NCBI RefSeq assembly: GCF_002079305.1
Contig: NZ_CP015039.1
Coordinates: 4,015,501 to 4,079,500 of the forward strand
Source: Rhodovulum sp. P5
GTDB lineage: Bacteria; Pseudomonadota; Alphaproteobacteria; Rhodobacterales; Rhodobacteraceae
Direction of reading: 5' to 3'
Length of the DNA stretch: 64,000 nt
Positions 1-12,818 of this stretch are shown piece by piece. Both the position numbers and the translations under genes were made by a program. The notes under the pieces were generated by a model. It saw only the letters and a program-made list of their open reading frames with translations, had not been told where the DNA came from and did no database searches. How positions within the stretch are numbered: position 1 is the first letter of the stretch; each line of letters opens with the position of its first letter.

Positions 1-282
1 CTAACGGAGTTGCGCCTTGACGTCGGACAGGAAATTGAGCGTGGAACCGCTGAACGCTCTTGCGTCGATGTCGGGTGAGAATGCCTTCTCAAAGGCCATA
101 TCGAGCCCATCGGCATTGTCTCTGATGAACGAATCGATTTCCTCGATCAGCGCGACATGGCGCGATGCCGGAACGCTTCGTGCATAGGCCGCAACGATTT
201 CTGGGACGGTTTCGCCTTCGATATCGAAATCCTGATGGAACCACCCCGATATGAGTGTTTGGAGTTCGGGGTAGTCGCTCAT
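1..282 (-). CDS. CdiI-type immunity protein
   Basis: A 93-residue acidic cytosolic protein beginning MSDYPELQTLISGWFHQDFD, which resembles the small CdiI_2-type immunity proteins of contact-dependent inhibition systems. The internal ATG at 282 is preferred over upstream starts because it overlaps the toxin stop codon as ATGA, giving translational coupling. The expected role is to bind and neutralise the toxin encoded immediately upstream. The family assignment rests on the opening residues, the size and the position, and the pairing is inferred from the 4-base overlap. The stop codon lies at the very edge of the window, so the downstream neighbour is unknown. Confidence 0.75.
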   Translation of the reverse strand: MSDYPELQTLISGWFHQDFDIEGETVPEIVAAYARSVPASRHVALIEEIDSFIRDNADGLDMAFEKAFSPDIDARAFSGSTLNFLSDVKAQLR

Positions 283-1109
283 GGAATCGGAAAGGCTGTT
301 AGGATGAAATAGGGTTTGTTGCCGACGATCTCCTTCTTCAGCACCACGCGGATCTTGGACATTTCCTGTGCGGTTTGCGATCCCCGCACCACTCCCCGCC
401 CGATTACTTTTCCAAGTGCGACCTCGAAACCATGAGGTTCTCCGACAGACGCAGTCTTTGCCCAAGTCTGAATTGCCGCCTTGTTCTGCCTTAGGCAGGC
501 GGCGACTGCTTTCTCCGCTTCGCTCAGCGTCCGGAAGGTCGATGCGGCCCGAATGCGCCGCTGTTGTGAAAGGCGCTGCAGCAACTCAGCGTCGCTCTTT
601 CCGACGTGGCGCGCGATGGCATGCCCCCCGGCCTTTTCTGAGGCTTTCAGCGTGATGGTGCCACCGCGGATCGCGGCCGCCCGAAGCATTCCTGCAAAAC
701 CCGCCGCCAGCGGAACGGCAATATCGACGACGAGTCCGACGGTCCGCGCATTTTTTTCATCGGCGCCCATCAATTCGGCCGCAGCGGTTGCCGTCTGCGC
801 TGTGAGCGTCATTCGTGTCTTTCCACTCACCACCTGGTAGACGTTCGTGCCGATGGTATCGGCGCCATGCAGGGCAAGTGTTCCACCGGCGATCTTGGTT
901 ACCGTTGTGGGCTCGGGGACAAGGAGGAGTGCGGCCCCACCAATGAGTTCAACCGCGCCAAACAAAGCTCCTGCAACGCCCCAAAGACGCGTTGAAAGGG
1001 TAGCTTCTTCTTCGATCGTCTCCCCTTCCAGAAGTGCTGCGAGTTGGAGGGGGGTGAGTACGATTTCTAGGCCGTCCTCAGTTGTCTCGGCGCGAACAGC
1101 GTCTGGCAT
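279..1109 (-). CDS. RNase A-like polymorphic toxin
   Basis: A 276-residue protein (from the ATG at 1109; a TTG at 1136 would add nine residues). The N-terminal half carries hydrophobic segments at about residues 42-64 and 125-143. The C-terminal ~110 residues match the bacterial RNase A-like toxin fold seen at the end of some CdiA effectors: GGHAIARHVG with candidate catalytic His at about 163/168, an Arg/ASTF block, and a terminal YFILTAFP segment with Tyr and Thr. The expected activity is RNA cleavage in a target cell. There is no signal peptide, haemagglutinin repeat, PAAR or VgrG domain, so the delivery route cannot be read from this window. The gene has visibly lower GC than carB, consistent with transfer. 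The start codon is uncertain. Confidence 0.75.
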   Translation of the reverse strand: MPDAVRAETTEDGLEIVLTPLQLAALLEGETIEEEATLSTRLWGVAGALFGAVELIGGAALLLVPEPTTVTKIAGGTLALHGADTIGTNVYQVVSGKTRMTLTAQTATAAAELMGADEKNARTVGLVVDIAVPLAAGFAGMLRAAAIRGGTITLKASEKAGGHAIARHVGKSDAELLQRLSQQRRIRAASTFRTLSEAEKAVAACLRQNKAAIQTWAKTASVGEPHGFEVALGKVIGRGVVRGSQTAQEMSKIRVVLKKEIVGNKPYFILTAFPIP

Positions 1110-1300
1110 GGCAATCCCAAAAGGTGAGGTTTGCAAACAAGCGCTTCAAGAAGTAGTCACCAGAAAACACGCGGCAACCAACAAACATCACCCCGTATTT
1201 TGCGGGAGATTAGCGATTCTGACAAGGAAACCCCGCAGACCGGGCCGAATACCCTGAATGATTGAAGGATAGTATCCCGCGATAAGAAGAATCTGCCCCG

Positions 1301-1329
1301 GTTATATATATCGCGACCTGTTCGGTCAA
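1301..1329 (-). promoter_or_regulatory. Promoter of toxin/immunity pair
   Basis: On the minus strand, TTGACC (1329-1324) and TATAAC (1306-1301) are separated by exactly 17 bases, a near-consensus sigma70 promoter in an AT-rich patch just downstream of carB. Transcription would start near 1294, leaving an untranslated leader of about 160-185 bases before the toxin start. Assignment is by pattern only. Confidence 0.55.
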
Positions 1330-1382
1330 AGCCATTGCTGGCGCCTAGGAGGACGATCAGCTTCCAGCCTTATCTCTCGGCC

Positions 1383-4676
<3,294 letters not shown>

Positions 4677-4741
4677 TGGGCCGTCCCCCGGAATGGCAAA
4701 TTGCTGCGGGTTATAGCCAAGCGCGTTTGGGGTGCAAGGGC

Positions 4742-6016
4742 TCACTCGCCCGGGAAGGGCCGTGGTGATGTTCGGGCGGCCATGCGCGTAACGACAAGCC
4801 CCAGCAACAGCAGCGTTCCCACGGCGACCGAGGCCGCCGTTATCCCGGGCAGGGGAAGGTTCTGCAGTTTGACCAGGGCCACGACGCTGCCGAAACAAAG
4901 CGTCGCAAACGCCAGGGACAGGCGCAGGGCGGGGTTCGGTAGCGCCAGCATGGCCGGGGCAAGCAGAACCTGCAGCAGGAAATAGTGGGCCCAACTGAAC
5001 GGCCCGAAGAGACCCAGAAGCAGAGTCAGTTGAAACAGCAGGAAGACCGGCCGCCAGGCCGCGGCGATGCGCCGGGCGGCCGCCAGCGATGCCGCCAGCA
5101 GGGCAAGAAGCGCCGTCTTCGAGATCAGGCCGATCAGGGCCGGCGGGTTGTGGACGAGTGCATTCGTCATGGCGCTGTCATTTGGCGGGATCAGGCCGGT
5201 AGCATAGAACAGGCCGTAAAGCGCCGAATTGGCCGAGAAGTTCACCCCGCTCAGCACCATGGTGCCGCGAATCGTCGACAGCGTGTCGAGGAAGGCCGCG
5301 TTCAGCGCGGGACTGACGAGCAACAGATTTCCCCCGCAGAACCCGGCCGTGGCCAGCGCAAATGCGGCGATGGCTCGCCACCTGCGTTCAATGAGAAAGA
5401 TCAACAGCAATGCGGCCGGTGTCAGCTTGAGCGCGGTGGCCACCGCAAGCGCAAGCCCGGCCGCCCTGTCGCGCCCATACGCCATCCGCTCCACCGCCAG
5501 CAGGCACAGGACGGCCACCGCGATTTGTGGCTGCATCAGGTCCAGCGCAAAGGCCGGAATCACGCCGGTCTGCAGCAGCAGGGCCGAGAACAGGCCCCAT
5601 TGCCAGAACGGGATCGCCACGGCCCTACGGACAAGACGCCAGGCCAGCCAGACGCCGAACCCCAGCATCGGAATCAGGATCGTGGCCGCGAGGTTGAAGA
5701 AGGCAAGCGGGCCCATGATTTTTGTCAGCGGGGCAACGAGGACCGCCCAGAGGGGCGGGTAGATATAGGGGAACGCAGGCTGCTTGCCCGCGCCAAGGGC
5801 CTGAAGATCGGCCTGCCAGACCTTCGGCGTGGTGTTCACGAAGCTGTCGGCGGAGACCACGTAGACAAGTTCCGGTCGCCCCGTCGCTATCATGTGGCCT
5901 GCCATATAGACCGCCGCAAGATCGTCGGCCCAGTTGCCCCAGACGCGATGCAGGACGACCGCCGACCAGAGGCCAAGGCAAAGCAGGCCCAGCACAAGGG
6001 ATCGTCTGTCGTTCAA
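4742..6016 (-). CDS. GT87-type membrane glycosyltransferase
   Basis: A strongly hydrophobic protein of about 424 residues with around ten predicted membrane helices, resembling the DUF2029/GT87 family of polyprenyl-phosphate-sugar-dependent mannosyltransferase-like enzymes. An acidic [12 protein letters not shown] loop follows the first helix, where these enzymes place catalytic aspartates, and a [10 protein letters not shown] segment comes later, as is common in the family. The TTG at 6016 is preferred because GGAAGG lies 8 bases upstream and the next residues lead straight into the first membrane helix; the longer frame overlaps the bchE control region. Substrate unknown. Confidence 0.7.
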   Translation of the reverse strand: MNDRRSLVLGLLCLGLWSAVVLHRVWGNWADDLAAVYMAGHMIATGRPELVYVVSADSFVNTTPKVWQADLQALGAGKQPAFPYIYPPLWAVLVAPLTKIMGPLAFFNLAATILIPMLGFGVWLAWRLVRRAVAIPFWQWGLFSALLLQTGVIPAFALDLMQPQIAVAVLCLLAVERMAYGRDRAAGLALAVATALKLTPAALLLIFLIERRWRAIAAFALATAGFCGGNLLLVSPALNAAFLDTLSTIRGTMVLSGVNFSANSALYGLFYATGLIPPNDSAMTNALVHNPPALIGLISKTALLALLAASLAAARRIAAAWRPVFLLFQLTLLLGLFGPFSWAHYFLLQVLLAPAMLALPNPALRLSLAFATLCFGSVVALVKLQNLPLPGITAASVAVGTLLLLGLVVTRMAARTSPRPFPGE

Positions 6017-6153
6017 GGGATTGCCCTTCCTTGCCCGTCCGCCAGCGTCGCCCGGGGGTATGCCCGAGCAACTGTAAAGACTTCGCGAAAAAGAGGGCTG
6101 TTCGGGACGGCGGAAAAGGCCACCAAGGGCCGCCCGACATTCCTTACACCGAT

Positions 6154-6167
6154 TTGACATGTGTCAA
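6154..6167. promoter_or_regulatory. FNR/FnrL-type box upstream of bchE
   Basis: TTGACATGTGTCAA is a perfect inverted repeat of the form TTGAC-N4-GTCAA, the FNR/CRP-family operator pattern. It is centred about 62 bases before the bchE start. In Rhodobacter sphaeroides FnrL activates bchE when oxygen is low, so the site makes biological sense. A DNR/NnrR-type regulator is an alternative because both half-sites are TTGAC. Confidence 0.6.
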
Positions 6168-6179
6168 GTTGGCTTGACA
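6162..6179. promoter_or_regulatory. PpsR/CrtJ operator upstream of bchE
   Basis: TGTCAAGTTGGCTTGACA fits the PpsR/CrtJ consensus TGT-N12-ACA and is palindromic in its outer 7+7 bases. PpsR/CrtJ is the aerobic and light-dependent repressor of bacteriochlorophyll and carotenoid genes. The site overlaps the right half of the FNR-type box, so activator and repressor should compete for the same DNA. Confidence 0.7.
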
Positions 6180-6222
6180 GGCAATGTGTCATGTTCGCCC
6201 GCAAATCACGGGGAGTCGATCC

Positions 6223-7863
6223 ATGCGAATTTGCTTTGTCCATCCCAACTACCGCTCTGGCGGGGCCGAGATCGCCGGAACCTGGCCGCCGGCCTGGGTC
6301 GCGTATCTGACCGGCTCTCTGCGGCGGGCAGGGTATGACGACATCCACTTCGTCGACGCGATGACGGATAACCTGACCGAGGACGACCTGCGCGCGCAGC
6401 TCAAGACGCTGCAGCCCGACGTGGTCGCAACCACCTCGATCACGCCTTCGATCTATGCGGCCGAACGCACGCTGGAAATCGCGAAGGAAGAAGTCCCGAA
6501 CGCGCTGCGCGTGCTTGGCGGCATCCACGCCACCTTCATGTTCAAGCAGGTCCTGTCCGAGGCGCCGTGGATCGACGTGATCTGCCGGGGCGAGGGCGAG
6601 GAAATCATCGTCGAACTGATGAACGCTGTGCGCGACGGTAACTGGCCGGACTGCCGCCGGGACATCAAGGGCCTTGCCTTCCTTGATGGGGACGAGATCA
6701 TCTCGACCGCCGCGGCGCCCACGGTCAAGGACGTCGATTCCATCAAGCCCGACTGGGATATCCTTGAGTGGAAGAAATACATCTATGAGCCCCTGAACTG
6801 CCGGGTTGCGATCCCGAACATGGCGCGCGGTTGTCCGTTCACCTGCTCCTTCTGCTCGCAGTGGAAGTTCTGGCGCGACTACCGCATCCGTGACCCGAAA
6901 CTGGTGGTCGACGAGATCCAGGAACTGGTCGAGAAGCACGATATCGGCTTCTTCATCCTCGCCGACGAGGAACCGACCATCAACCGCAAGAAGTTCATCG
7001 CCTTCTGTCAGGAACTGATCGACCGCGGTCTGCCCGACAAGGTGAAATGGGGCATCAACACGCGGGTGACCGACATCCTGCGCGACGAGGAGCTTCTGCC
7101 GTTCTACCGCAAGGCGGGTCTGGTCCACATCTCGCTGGGGACCGAGGCCGCGGCGCAGCTCAAACTCGACCAGTTCAACAAGGAAACCCGCGTCGAGGAC
7201 AACAAGCGCGCGATCCAGTTGCTGCGCGACGCCGACATCCTGACCGAGGCGCAGTTCATCGTCGGGCTCGACAACGAAACCCCGGAGACGCTGGAAGAGA
7301 CCTTCCAGCTCTGCTGGGACTGGCAGCCCGACCTCGCCAACTGGGCGATGTACACGCCGTGGCCGTTCACGCCGCTCTTCCAGGAGCTGCACAACAAGGT
7401 CGAGGTGTTCGACTACTCCCGCTACAACTTCGTGAACCCGATCATGAAGCCCGAGGCGATGGACCGCGCGGAACTTCTGGACCGCACGATGAACAACTAT
7501 CGCCGGTTCTACATGCGCAAGGCGCTGTTCCACTATCCGTGGCGCGGCACCGGGTTCCGCCGTCGTTACCTGCTGGGCTGCCTGAAGGCGTTCCTCAAGG
7601 CCGGTGTTGGCCGGACCTTCTACGACCTTGGCAAGAACAACTACTGGGGGCCGCAGTCGAAGGACAAGGTCAAGTTTGACTTCGACATGTCCCGCAAGCC
7701 CGCCAAGGCGCAGGTCGAGGACTGGGAGTCCAACGCCGACCGCGCCGCCCAGGCCAAGGCCCGGCGCCAGTCCAAGGATGACAGCTTCAAGATGCCCCAG
7801 GGCGATGCGGCGGCTGACGTGCGCGTCTGCGGCGGCGGCGACCAGCAGATGGAAGACGCCTGA
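6223..7863 (+). CDS. bchE: Anaerobic Mg-protoporphyrin ester cyclase
   Basis: A 546-residue radical SAM enzyme that forms the isocyclic (fifth) ring of bacteriochlorophyll from Mg-protoporphyrin IX monomethyl ester without oxygen. The N-terminal ~140 residues form a cobalamin-binding-type domain (IHATFMFK region). The radical SAM cluster motif is C204-x3-C208-x2-C211 in [17 protein letters not shown]. The ATG at 6223 is chosen because GGGGAG precedes it and [19 protein letters not shown] is the conserved N-terminus. It overlaps bchJ by one base. The upstream region carries overlapping FNR-type and PpsR-type operators, predicting expression under low oxygen. Its presence marks the organism as a phototroph. 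Confidence 0.97.
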   Translation: MRICFVHPNYRSGGAEIAGTWPPAWVAYLTGSLRRAGYDDIHFVDAMTDNLTEDDLRAQLKTLQPDVVATTSITPSIYAAERTLEIAKEEVPNALRVLGGIHATFMFKQVLSEAPWIDVICRGEGEEIIVELMNAVRDGNWPDCRRDIKGLAFLDGDEIISTAAAPTVKDVDSIKPDWDILEWKKYIYEPLNCRVAIPNMARGCPFTCSFCSQWKFWRDYRIRDPKLVVDEIQELVEKHDIGFFILADEEPTINRKKFIAFCQELIDRGLPDKVKWGINTRVTDILRDEELLPFYRKAGLVHISLGTEAAAQLKLDQFNKETRVEDNKRAIQLLRDADILTEAQFIVGLDNETPETLEETFQLCWDWQPDLANWAMYTPWPFTPLFQELHNKVEVFDYSRYNFVNPIMKPEAMDRAELLDRTMNNYRRFYMRKALFHYPWRGTGFRRRYLLGCLKAFLKAGVGRTFYDLGKNNYWGPQSKDKVKFDFDMSRKPAKAQVEDWESNADRAAQAKARRQSKDDSFKMPQGDAAADVRVCGGGDQQMEDA

Positions 7864-8459
7864 TGAAAGACACCCAATCCGGCCATGAGGGCCGGATCGG
7901 ACCGAATGCCGTGCTCCAGCTTCTCCCTGTGCTGGAGACGGCGGGTGGCGCGGCGCTGCGCGACGAGATGATGCATGCGGCGGGCCTTGATGCGCCCCCG
8001 TCCGACGCCGGCCTGATGGATGAGGGTCCGGCCGCCGCGATGCATCGCGCGCTGCGCCGCCGCCTTCCCCAACGTGCGCCCGACCTTTTGAGAGAGGCCG
8101 GGGCACGCACGGGGGAATACATCCTTGCACATCGTATCCCGGCACCGGCCCAGCGGGTGCTCAAGGCGCTGCCGGCCTTCTTGTCGGGGCCGATGCTGGC
8201 CAAGGCCATCGCCAAGCACAGTTGGACCTTCGCCGGGTCCGGGGAATTCACCGTGATCTCGACCCGCCCGCTGGTGTTCGAATTGCGGGACAATCCGCTG
8301 ATCCGCGGCGAAAGCGCGCCGCACCCGATCTGCGGCTGGCACGAGGCGGTGTTCGACACGCTGTTCCAGACACTGGTCGACAAGCGGCTTCGAACGCACG
8401 AGACGAAATGCACCGCAAGCGGCAGCCCGGTCTGCCGGTTCGAGATTTCGCGGGGCTGA
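7863..8459 (+). CDS. bchJ: Bacteriochlorophyll biosynthesis protein BchJ
   Basis: A 198-residue protein following bchE with a TGATG overlap, the standard bchEJ arrangement of Rhodobacter. The C-terminal half is a V4R (4-vinyl reductase) domain, with the HPICGWHEAVFDTLFQTLVD helix and two late cysteines (ETKCTASGSPVCRFEI). BchJ was first named an 8-vinyl reductase; later work assigned that reaction to BciA/BciB, and BchJ is now thought to help handle or deliver tetrapyrrole intermediates. The Cys-containing tail fits a small-ligand or metal-binding V4R fold. Confidence 0.92.
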   Translation: MKDTQSGHEGRIGPNAVLQLLPVLETAGGAALRDEMMHAAGLDAPPSDAGLMDEGPAAAMHRALRRRLPQRAPDLLREAGARTGEYILAHRIPAPAQRVLKALPAFLSGPMLAKAIAKHSWTFAGSGEFTVISTRPLVFELRDNPLIRGESAPHPICGWHEAVFDTLFQTLVDKRLRTHETKCTASGSPVCRFEISRG

Positions 8460-8494
8460 GCGGCAGACCGTGACACGATGCAATGCCGCGTGAT

Positions 8495-8520
8495 CGGCGG
8501 GCCGTGCGGTCGGCCCGTCG
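8495..8520 (+). terminator. Hairpin after bchJ
   Basis: An inverted repeat CGGCGGGCCG / CGGCCCGTCG with a 6-base loop lies 35 bases after the bchJ stop. It is followed only by TCGTT rather than a full T-tract, so it may terminate weakly or protect the mRNA 3' end. Confidence 0.4.
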
Positions 8521-8627
8521 TTGGCGCGATTGGGCTGACGCCCCTTGAGCCCGCGTAGCACACTGTTGCAGGCGACGGCGGCACGTCACCGGAAAGCGCC
8601 CCGCCGAGGGATATCTTGCGCACGCCC

Positions 8628-8656
8628 TTGACTTCCGCGCCCATCGACGGTGTATC
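8628..8656 (+). promoter_or_regulatory. Probable aspS promoter
   Basis: TTGACT and TGTATC are spaced 17 bases apart, ending 36 bases before the aspS start. The -35 is good and the -10 weak. Pattern match only. Confidence 0.4.
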
Positions 8657-8692
8657 GGCCCGGACCTTTTCACGTGCCAGAGGACCCGGCCC

Positions 8693-10471
8693 ATGCACCC
8701 CTTTCGCAGCCATACCTGCGCCGATCTGACCAAAGCCCATGTGGGCGAAACCGTGCGCCTGTCGGGCTGGGTGCATCGCGTGCGCGACCACGGGGGCATT
8801 TTGTTCATCGACCTGCGCGACCATTACGGCGTGACGCAGGTTCTGGCCGATCCCGACAGCCCGGTGTTTGCCGAGGTTGAAAAGGTCCGCGCCGAATGGT
8901 GCATCCGGATCGACGGCGAGGTGAAGGCCCGCGATGAAAGCCTGATCAACCCCAAGATCCCGACCGGCGAGATCGAGATCTTCATCCGCGACATGGAGGT
9001 TCTGGGCCAGGCCGAGGAATTGCCGCTGATGGTCTTCGGCGATCAGGAGTATCCCGAGGAAACCCGCCTGCGTTACCGCTATCTCGACCTGCGGCGCGAG
9101 GTGATGCAGGACAACATGAAGCTGCGCTCCGACGTTGTCGCCTCGATCCGGCGGCGGATGTGGGACAAGGGGTTCCGCGAATACCAGACGCCGATCATCA
9201 CCGCGTCGAGCCCCGAAGGCGCGCGCGACTTCCTCGTGCCCTCGCGTCTGCATCCGGGCAAGTTCTACGCGCTGCCGCAGGCGCCCCAGATCTTCAAGCA
9301 GTTGATCATGGTGTCGGGCTTCGACCGGTATTTCCAGATCGCCCCCTGCTTCCGGGATGAGGACCCCCGCGCCGACCGCTCGCCCACCGATTTCTACCAG
9401 CTCGACATGGAGATGAGCTTTGCCACCCAGCAGGACGTGTTCGACACGATCCAGCCGGTGATCGAGGGCATCTTCGAGGAATTCGGCGGCGGCCACACCG
9501 TCGACAAGCACTGGCCGCAGATTTCCTATGCCGATGCCGCGAAATGGTACGGCACGGACAAGCCCGACCTGCGCAACCCGATCAAGATGCAGGATGTCAG
9601 CGAACATTTCCGCGGCAGCGGTTTTGCCATCTTCGCCAAGCTGCTGGAGCAGGAAGGGACGGAAATCCGCGCCATCCCGGCCCCCGGCGGCGGGTCGCGC
9701 AAGTTCTGCGACCGGATGAACAGCTACGCCCAGAAGGAAGGGCTGCCCGGTATGGGCTACATCTTCTGGCGCGATGGCGACAACGGGATGGAGGCCGCCG
9801 GGCCGCTGGCCAAGAATATCGGGCCGGAACGGACGGAGGCGATCCGCCAGCAACTGAAACTCGGCAAGGGCGATGCGGCGTTCTTCCTCGGTGGGAAGCC
9901 CTCTTCGTTCGAGGCCGTCGCGGGGCGTGCGCGCAACGTGATCGGCGAAGAGCTGAAGCTGACCGAGCAAAATCGGTTCGCCTTTGCGTGGATCGTCGAT
10001 TTCCCGATGTACGAAAGGGATGACGAGACCGGCGATATCGATTTCAGCCATAACCCGTTCTCCATGCCGCAAGGGGGGATGGAGGCGCTGGAGGGCGATC
10101 CGCTGAACGTGCTGGGCTATCAGTACGACCTTGCCTGCAACGGCTATGAACTGGTGTCGGGCGCGATCCGAAACCACCGGCTGGACACGATGTTCAAGGC
10201 GTTCAGCCTTGCCGGCTATACCGAGGGCGAGGTGCGCGAACGCTTCCCCAGCCTCGTCAACGCCTTCCGCTTCGGCGCGCCGCCCCACGGTGGGTGTGCT
10301 GCCGGTATCGACCGCATCGTGATGCTCTTGGCCGACCAGGTGAACATCCGCGAGGTCATCATGTTCCCGATGAACCAGCGGGCCGAAGACCTGATGATGG
10401 GCGCGCCGACCATGCCGTCGAACGAACAGTTGCGCGAGTTGAACCTGCGCGTCATCCCGCAGGAGGATTGA
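8693..10471 (+). CDS. aspS: Aspartyl-tRNA synthetase
   Basis: A 592-residue class IIb aminoacyl-tRNA synthetase that charges tRNA-Asp. Visible parts are the N-terminal OB-fold anticodon-binding domain (about residues 1-110), motif 2 in [19 protein letters not shown], a bacterial-type GAD insertion in the middle, and motif 3 in GIDRIVMLL near the end. The length is normal for bacterial AspRS. AspRS lacking a partner GatCAB-free system can be discriminating or not; that cannot be told by eye. The stop codon overlaps the start of a restriction endonuclease gene by one base (TGATG), an unusual partner for a synthetase. Confidence 0.97.
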   Translation: MHPFRSHTCADLTKAHVGETVRLSGWVHRVRDHGGILFIDLRDHYGVTQVLADPDSPVFAEVEKVRAEWCIRIDGEVKARDESLINPKIPTGEIEIFIRDMEVLGQAEELPLMVFGDQEYPEETRLRYRYLDLRREVMQDNMKLRSDVVASIRRRMWDKGFREYQTPIITASSPEGARDFLVPSRLHPGKFYALPQAPQIFKQLIMVSGFDRYFQIAPCFRDEDPRADRSPTDFYQLDMEMSFATQQDVFDTIQPVIEGIFEEFGGGHTVDKHWPQISYADAAKWYGTDKPDLRNPIKMQDVSEHFRGSGFAIFAKLLEQEGTEIRAIPAPGGGSRKFCDRMNSYAQKEGLPGMGYIFWRDGDNGMEAAGPLAKNIGPERTEAIRQQLKLGKGDAAFFLGGKPSSFEAVAGRARNVIGEELKLTEQNRFAFAWIVDFPMYERDDETGDIDFSHNPFSMPQGGMEALEGDPLNVLGYQYDLACNGYELVSGAIRNHRLDTMFKAFSLAGYTEGEVRERFPSLVNAFRFGAPPHGGCAAGIDRIVMLLADQVNIREVIMFPMNQRAEDLMMGAPTMPSNEQLRELNLRVIPQED

Positions 10472-11253
10472 TGCTGGCCGCGTTGCGGGAGCGGGGCTTC
10501 GACGTCCTGACCCGCAACCATGCGGGGGCGATCCTTGCCCACGACTTCCCCGCAGAGACGGCGGAACTGGTGCAGGCGCTTCTGGCCCATCGCATCGCGC
10601 TGGCCGAGATCGTGGGCGGCGGCGGCGGGGAAAGCGGCCAGACCCAGCGGTTGCGCCACAGTCTGGCCGATATGGGCTGGGCCAAGCACAGCTTTGCCGT
10701 CAGGACGATGGTCGACGGGATCGAGCGCGAGGCGATCAGCCATGAAGTCGACCATGTCCGCTTCGGCACGGCAGGGACGTTGGCGCTTGAGATCGAATGG
10801 AACAACAAGGACCCGTTCTTTGACCGCGATCTTGAGAATTTCCAGCGGCTGCATGCGCTTTCGGCCATCTCGGTCGGGATCGTCGTGACCCGCGGCGCGT
10901 CTATGCAGGAGGCGTTTCTGCCACGCATCACCGCATGGATGGAGGCAAACGGGCTGGCGTCTGAAGACGATCTTGACCGGTTGGGGATCGCCGAACGCAC
11001 CCGGGCCCAGCGCCAGACCGTGGCGCGCGCCGTGGCCCGCGGCATGCCCTTTGCTGAGGCCTTCGCCCGCGCCTTCGTGGCCAGCAAATATGGCCCGGCC
11101 TCGACCCATTGGCGCAAGCTTGAGGCGCGCGTGGCGCGTGGTGTGGGAAATCCCTGTCCGCTGCTTTTGATCGGAATGCCCGAAAGCCTGTTGTCCGAGG
11201 CTGACCTGCCCCCGGCCCCGACGCCGCGCGACCTATTCGGCGGCGATGCCTGA
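10471..11253 (+). CDS. BglII/BstYI-type restriction endonuclease
   Basis: A 260-residue protein resembling the BglII/BstYI family of type II endonucleases, which cut at GATC-cored palindromes. The signature is around residues 94-120: D94, then LALEIEWNNKDPFFDRDLENF with the E107-x-E109 catalytic pair of the PD-(D/E)xK fold. AGGAGG lies directly before the ATG inside the end of aspS, so it is translationally coupled to that gene. Its 3' end overlaps by 21 bases that of the convergent MT-A70 methyltransferase gene, which supports a restriction-modification pair. The recognition site is not known from sequence; a GATC-containing hexamer is the family expectation. Confidence 0.75.
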   Translation: MLAALRERGFDVLTRNHAGAILAHDFPAETAELVQALLAHRIALAEIVGGGGGESGQTQRLRHSLADMGWAKHSFAVRTMVDGIEREAISHEVDHVRFGTAGTLALEIEWNNKDPFFDRDLENFQRLHALSAISVGIVVTRGASMQEAFLPRITAWMEANGLASEDDLDRLGIAERTRAQRQTVARAVARGMPFAEAFARAFVASKYGPASTHWRKLEARVARGVGNPCPLLLIGMPESLLSEADLPPAPTPRDLFGGDA

Positions 11254-11874
11254 GTTGTAGGCGTAGGTCTTCCAGTCGGGCTTGTAATCGGCATCCGCCT
11301 GATTGCCCCAGACCGTCCAGCCCTTGCGAATACCGCGGCCGAAAAGCTCCAGATAGGGGCCCCAGGAACAGTCCTCGATCAACGCGTATTGTTCGTCGGG
11401 TTTACGGGAATGTTCGCGCTTGCGGGTCTGTACCATGTTTACCTGCCGCCGACCGGGCGCCAGCGTGCGGGCGTTCTTGCCCCGCGTACCGAACAGCAGA
11501 AGTTCCGTGACATTGCGGAAGTAGAACCCCACGCCGCGCCCGTCCGACCCGCCATCCTTGCGGATCTTGTGCCAGACGATATTCGATTTGTATTCGAACC
11601 CCCAGGCGGTCAGCACCTGCAAGCCCTCTGGCAAGAGCGCGTTGGGCACCCACAGATAGCAATGGGCGCGGTCTTCCAGATGGTCGGCCACAGGCAGGGC
11701 GCAGATTTCCTCGACCGTCAGGGTCGGATAGCGCGACAACCGCTTGTGTTCCGGCGCGACCTTTCCCGTGCGGTTGATGAACCGCCATGGCGGGTCCGCC
11801 AGAACGGTGGCAAACCGGTCCTCGCCTAGGAAATCTTGCAGGTCTTGTGCCGCCGATGCGCCCATATCCAACAT
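11233..11874 (-). CDS. MT-A70 DNA adenine methyltransferase
   Basis: A protein of about 213 residues of the MT-A70 family that transfers methyl from SAM to adenine N6. The catalytic DPPW motif is near residue 28 (TVLADPPWRF), and the domain continues through the SYP/LTVEEICALPV region to a C-terminal LFGRGIRKGWTVWGNQ block typical of the family. An ATG at 11874 is chosen; a TTG at 11910 would add twelve residues but has no ribosome-binding site. It converges on and overlaps the endonuclease gene, so it most likely protects the host DNA against that enzyme. Confidence 0.82.
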   Translation of the reverse strand: MLDMGASAAQDLQDFLGEDRFATVLADPPWRFINRTGKVAPEHKRLSRYPTLTVEEICALPVADHLEDRAHCYLWVPNALLPEGLQVLTAWGFEYKSNIVWHKIRKDGGSDGRGVGFYFRNVTELLLFGTRGKNARTLAPGRRQVNMVQTRKREHSRKPDEQYALIEDCSWGPYLELFGRGIRKGWTVWGNQADADYKPDWKTYAYNSGIAAE

Positions 11875-12039
11875 ATTGGCGGATTTCCCTTGCTGCTCCA
11901 ACTGGAACAATATGAGAACAAGGCGGGGATTTCAATTCCTTTCCTTGACGGCGGGCATGCGGGGCCGCCGAATCCGCTTTCGGTTGGCCGCGGAAAGTGA
12001 CAGCAACGGCCCGGGACAAGGAAGCGAAGGACAGGTTGC

Positions 12040-12756
12040 ATGACGAAGGCTCAACCGCTCGGGGCCCCCGTGCCCGACTGGACCGCGCCCGTGTGGCCGG
12101 CGCGGCAGACCCTTGACGGGCGGTGCGCCGTGCTGGAGCCGCTGTCGGCAGAGCGGCATGCGGCAGACCTGCACCTGGCCAATTCCGCGGACGCGTCGAT
12201 CTGGCACTACCTGCCATACGGGCCGTTCGCGTCGCTGGAGAGTTTCGAGGACTGGATGACAGGCGTCACCTCCCATGACGACCCGGTGTTCTTCGCCGTC
12301 CGTGATCGGCAGAGCGGCCTGTGCACGGGGGTATTGAGCTATCTGCGAATCCAGCCGCAGGCGGGCTCCATCGAGATCGGGCATGTGAATTTCTCGAAAG
12401 CCTTGCAGCGTACCCCCGCCGCGACCGAGGCCGTGACCCTGCTGGTCGGCTGGGCGTTCGAGGCGGGATATCGGCGGGTGGAATGGAAGTGCAACACGCT
12501 GAACATGGCCTCTCGCCGGGCGGCGCAAAGGTTCGGGCTCAGCTATGAGGGCATCTTCCGGCAGCATTCGGTGGCCAAGGGGCGCAATCGCGACACCGCA
12601 TGGTTTGCTGCGATCGATGCGGAATGGCCCGCACTGAAGGCCGCCTATAGCCGCTGGCTGGCACCATCGAATTTCGACGCGGCGGGCCGGCAGATCGAAC
12701 GGTTGAGCGACCTGACGCGCCCCGTTCTGGTCGCGGCGGACCCCGAACTGTCCTGA
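12040..12756 (+). CDS. GNAT acetyltransferase, RimJ/RimL type
   Basis: A 238-residue acetyl-CoA-dependent N-acetyltransferase. The N-terminus (TLDGRCAVLEPLSAERHAADL) and the later EWKCNTLNMASRRAAQRFGLSYEG-type segment are characteristic of the RimJ/RimL branch, which acetylates protein N-termini, amino acids or small molecules; the substrate cannot be inferred here. The ATG at 12040 follows a GAAGGA-type ribosome-binding site. It stands alone between the restriction-modification pair and the epimerase gene. Confidence 0.85.
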   Translation: MTKAQPLGAPVPDWTAPVWPARQTLDGRCAVLEPLSAERHAADLHLANSADASIWHYLPYGPFASLESFEDWMTGVTSHDDPVFFAVRDRQSGLCTGVLSYLRIQPQAGSIEIGHVNFSKALQRTPAATEAVTLLVGWAFEAGYRRVEWKCNTLNMASRRAAQRFGLSYEGIFRQHSVAKGRNRDTAWFAAIDAEWPALKAAYSRWLAPSNFDAAGRQIERLSDLTRPVLVAADPELS

Positions 12757-12818
12757 AGGCTTGCGCTGCATTGAGGCACGGTCGATAACCCAGCAAACCG
12801 CCACGAAAGGAAAGACCC

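Noticed and set aside
7787..10288. Long minus-strand frame opposite bchJ and aspS
   Set aside because: It spans two well-supported plus-strand genes, is rich in Arg/Ala/Gly as expected for antisense of GC-rich genes, and shows no family motif.
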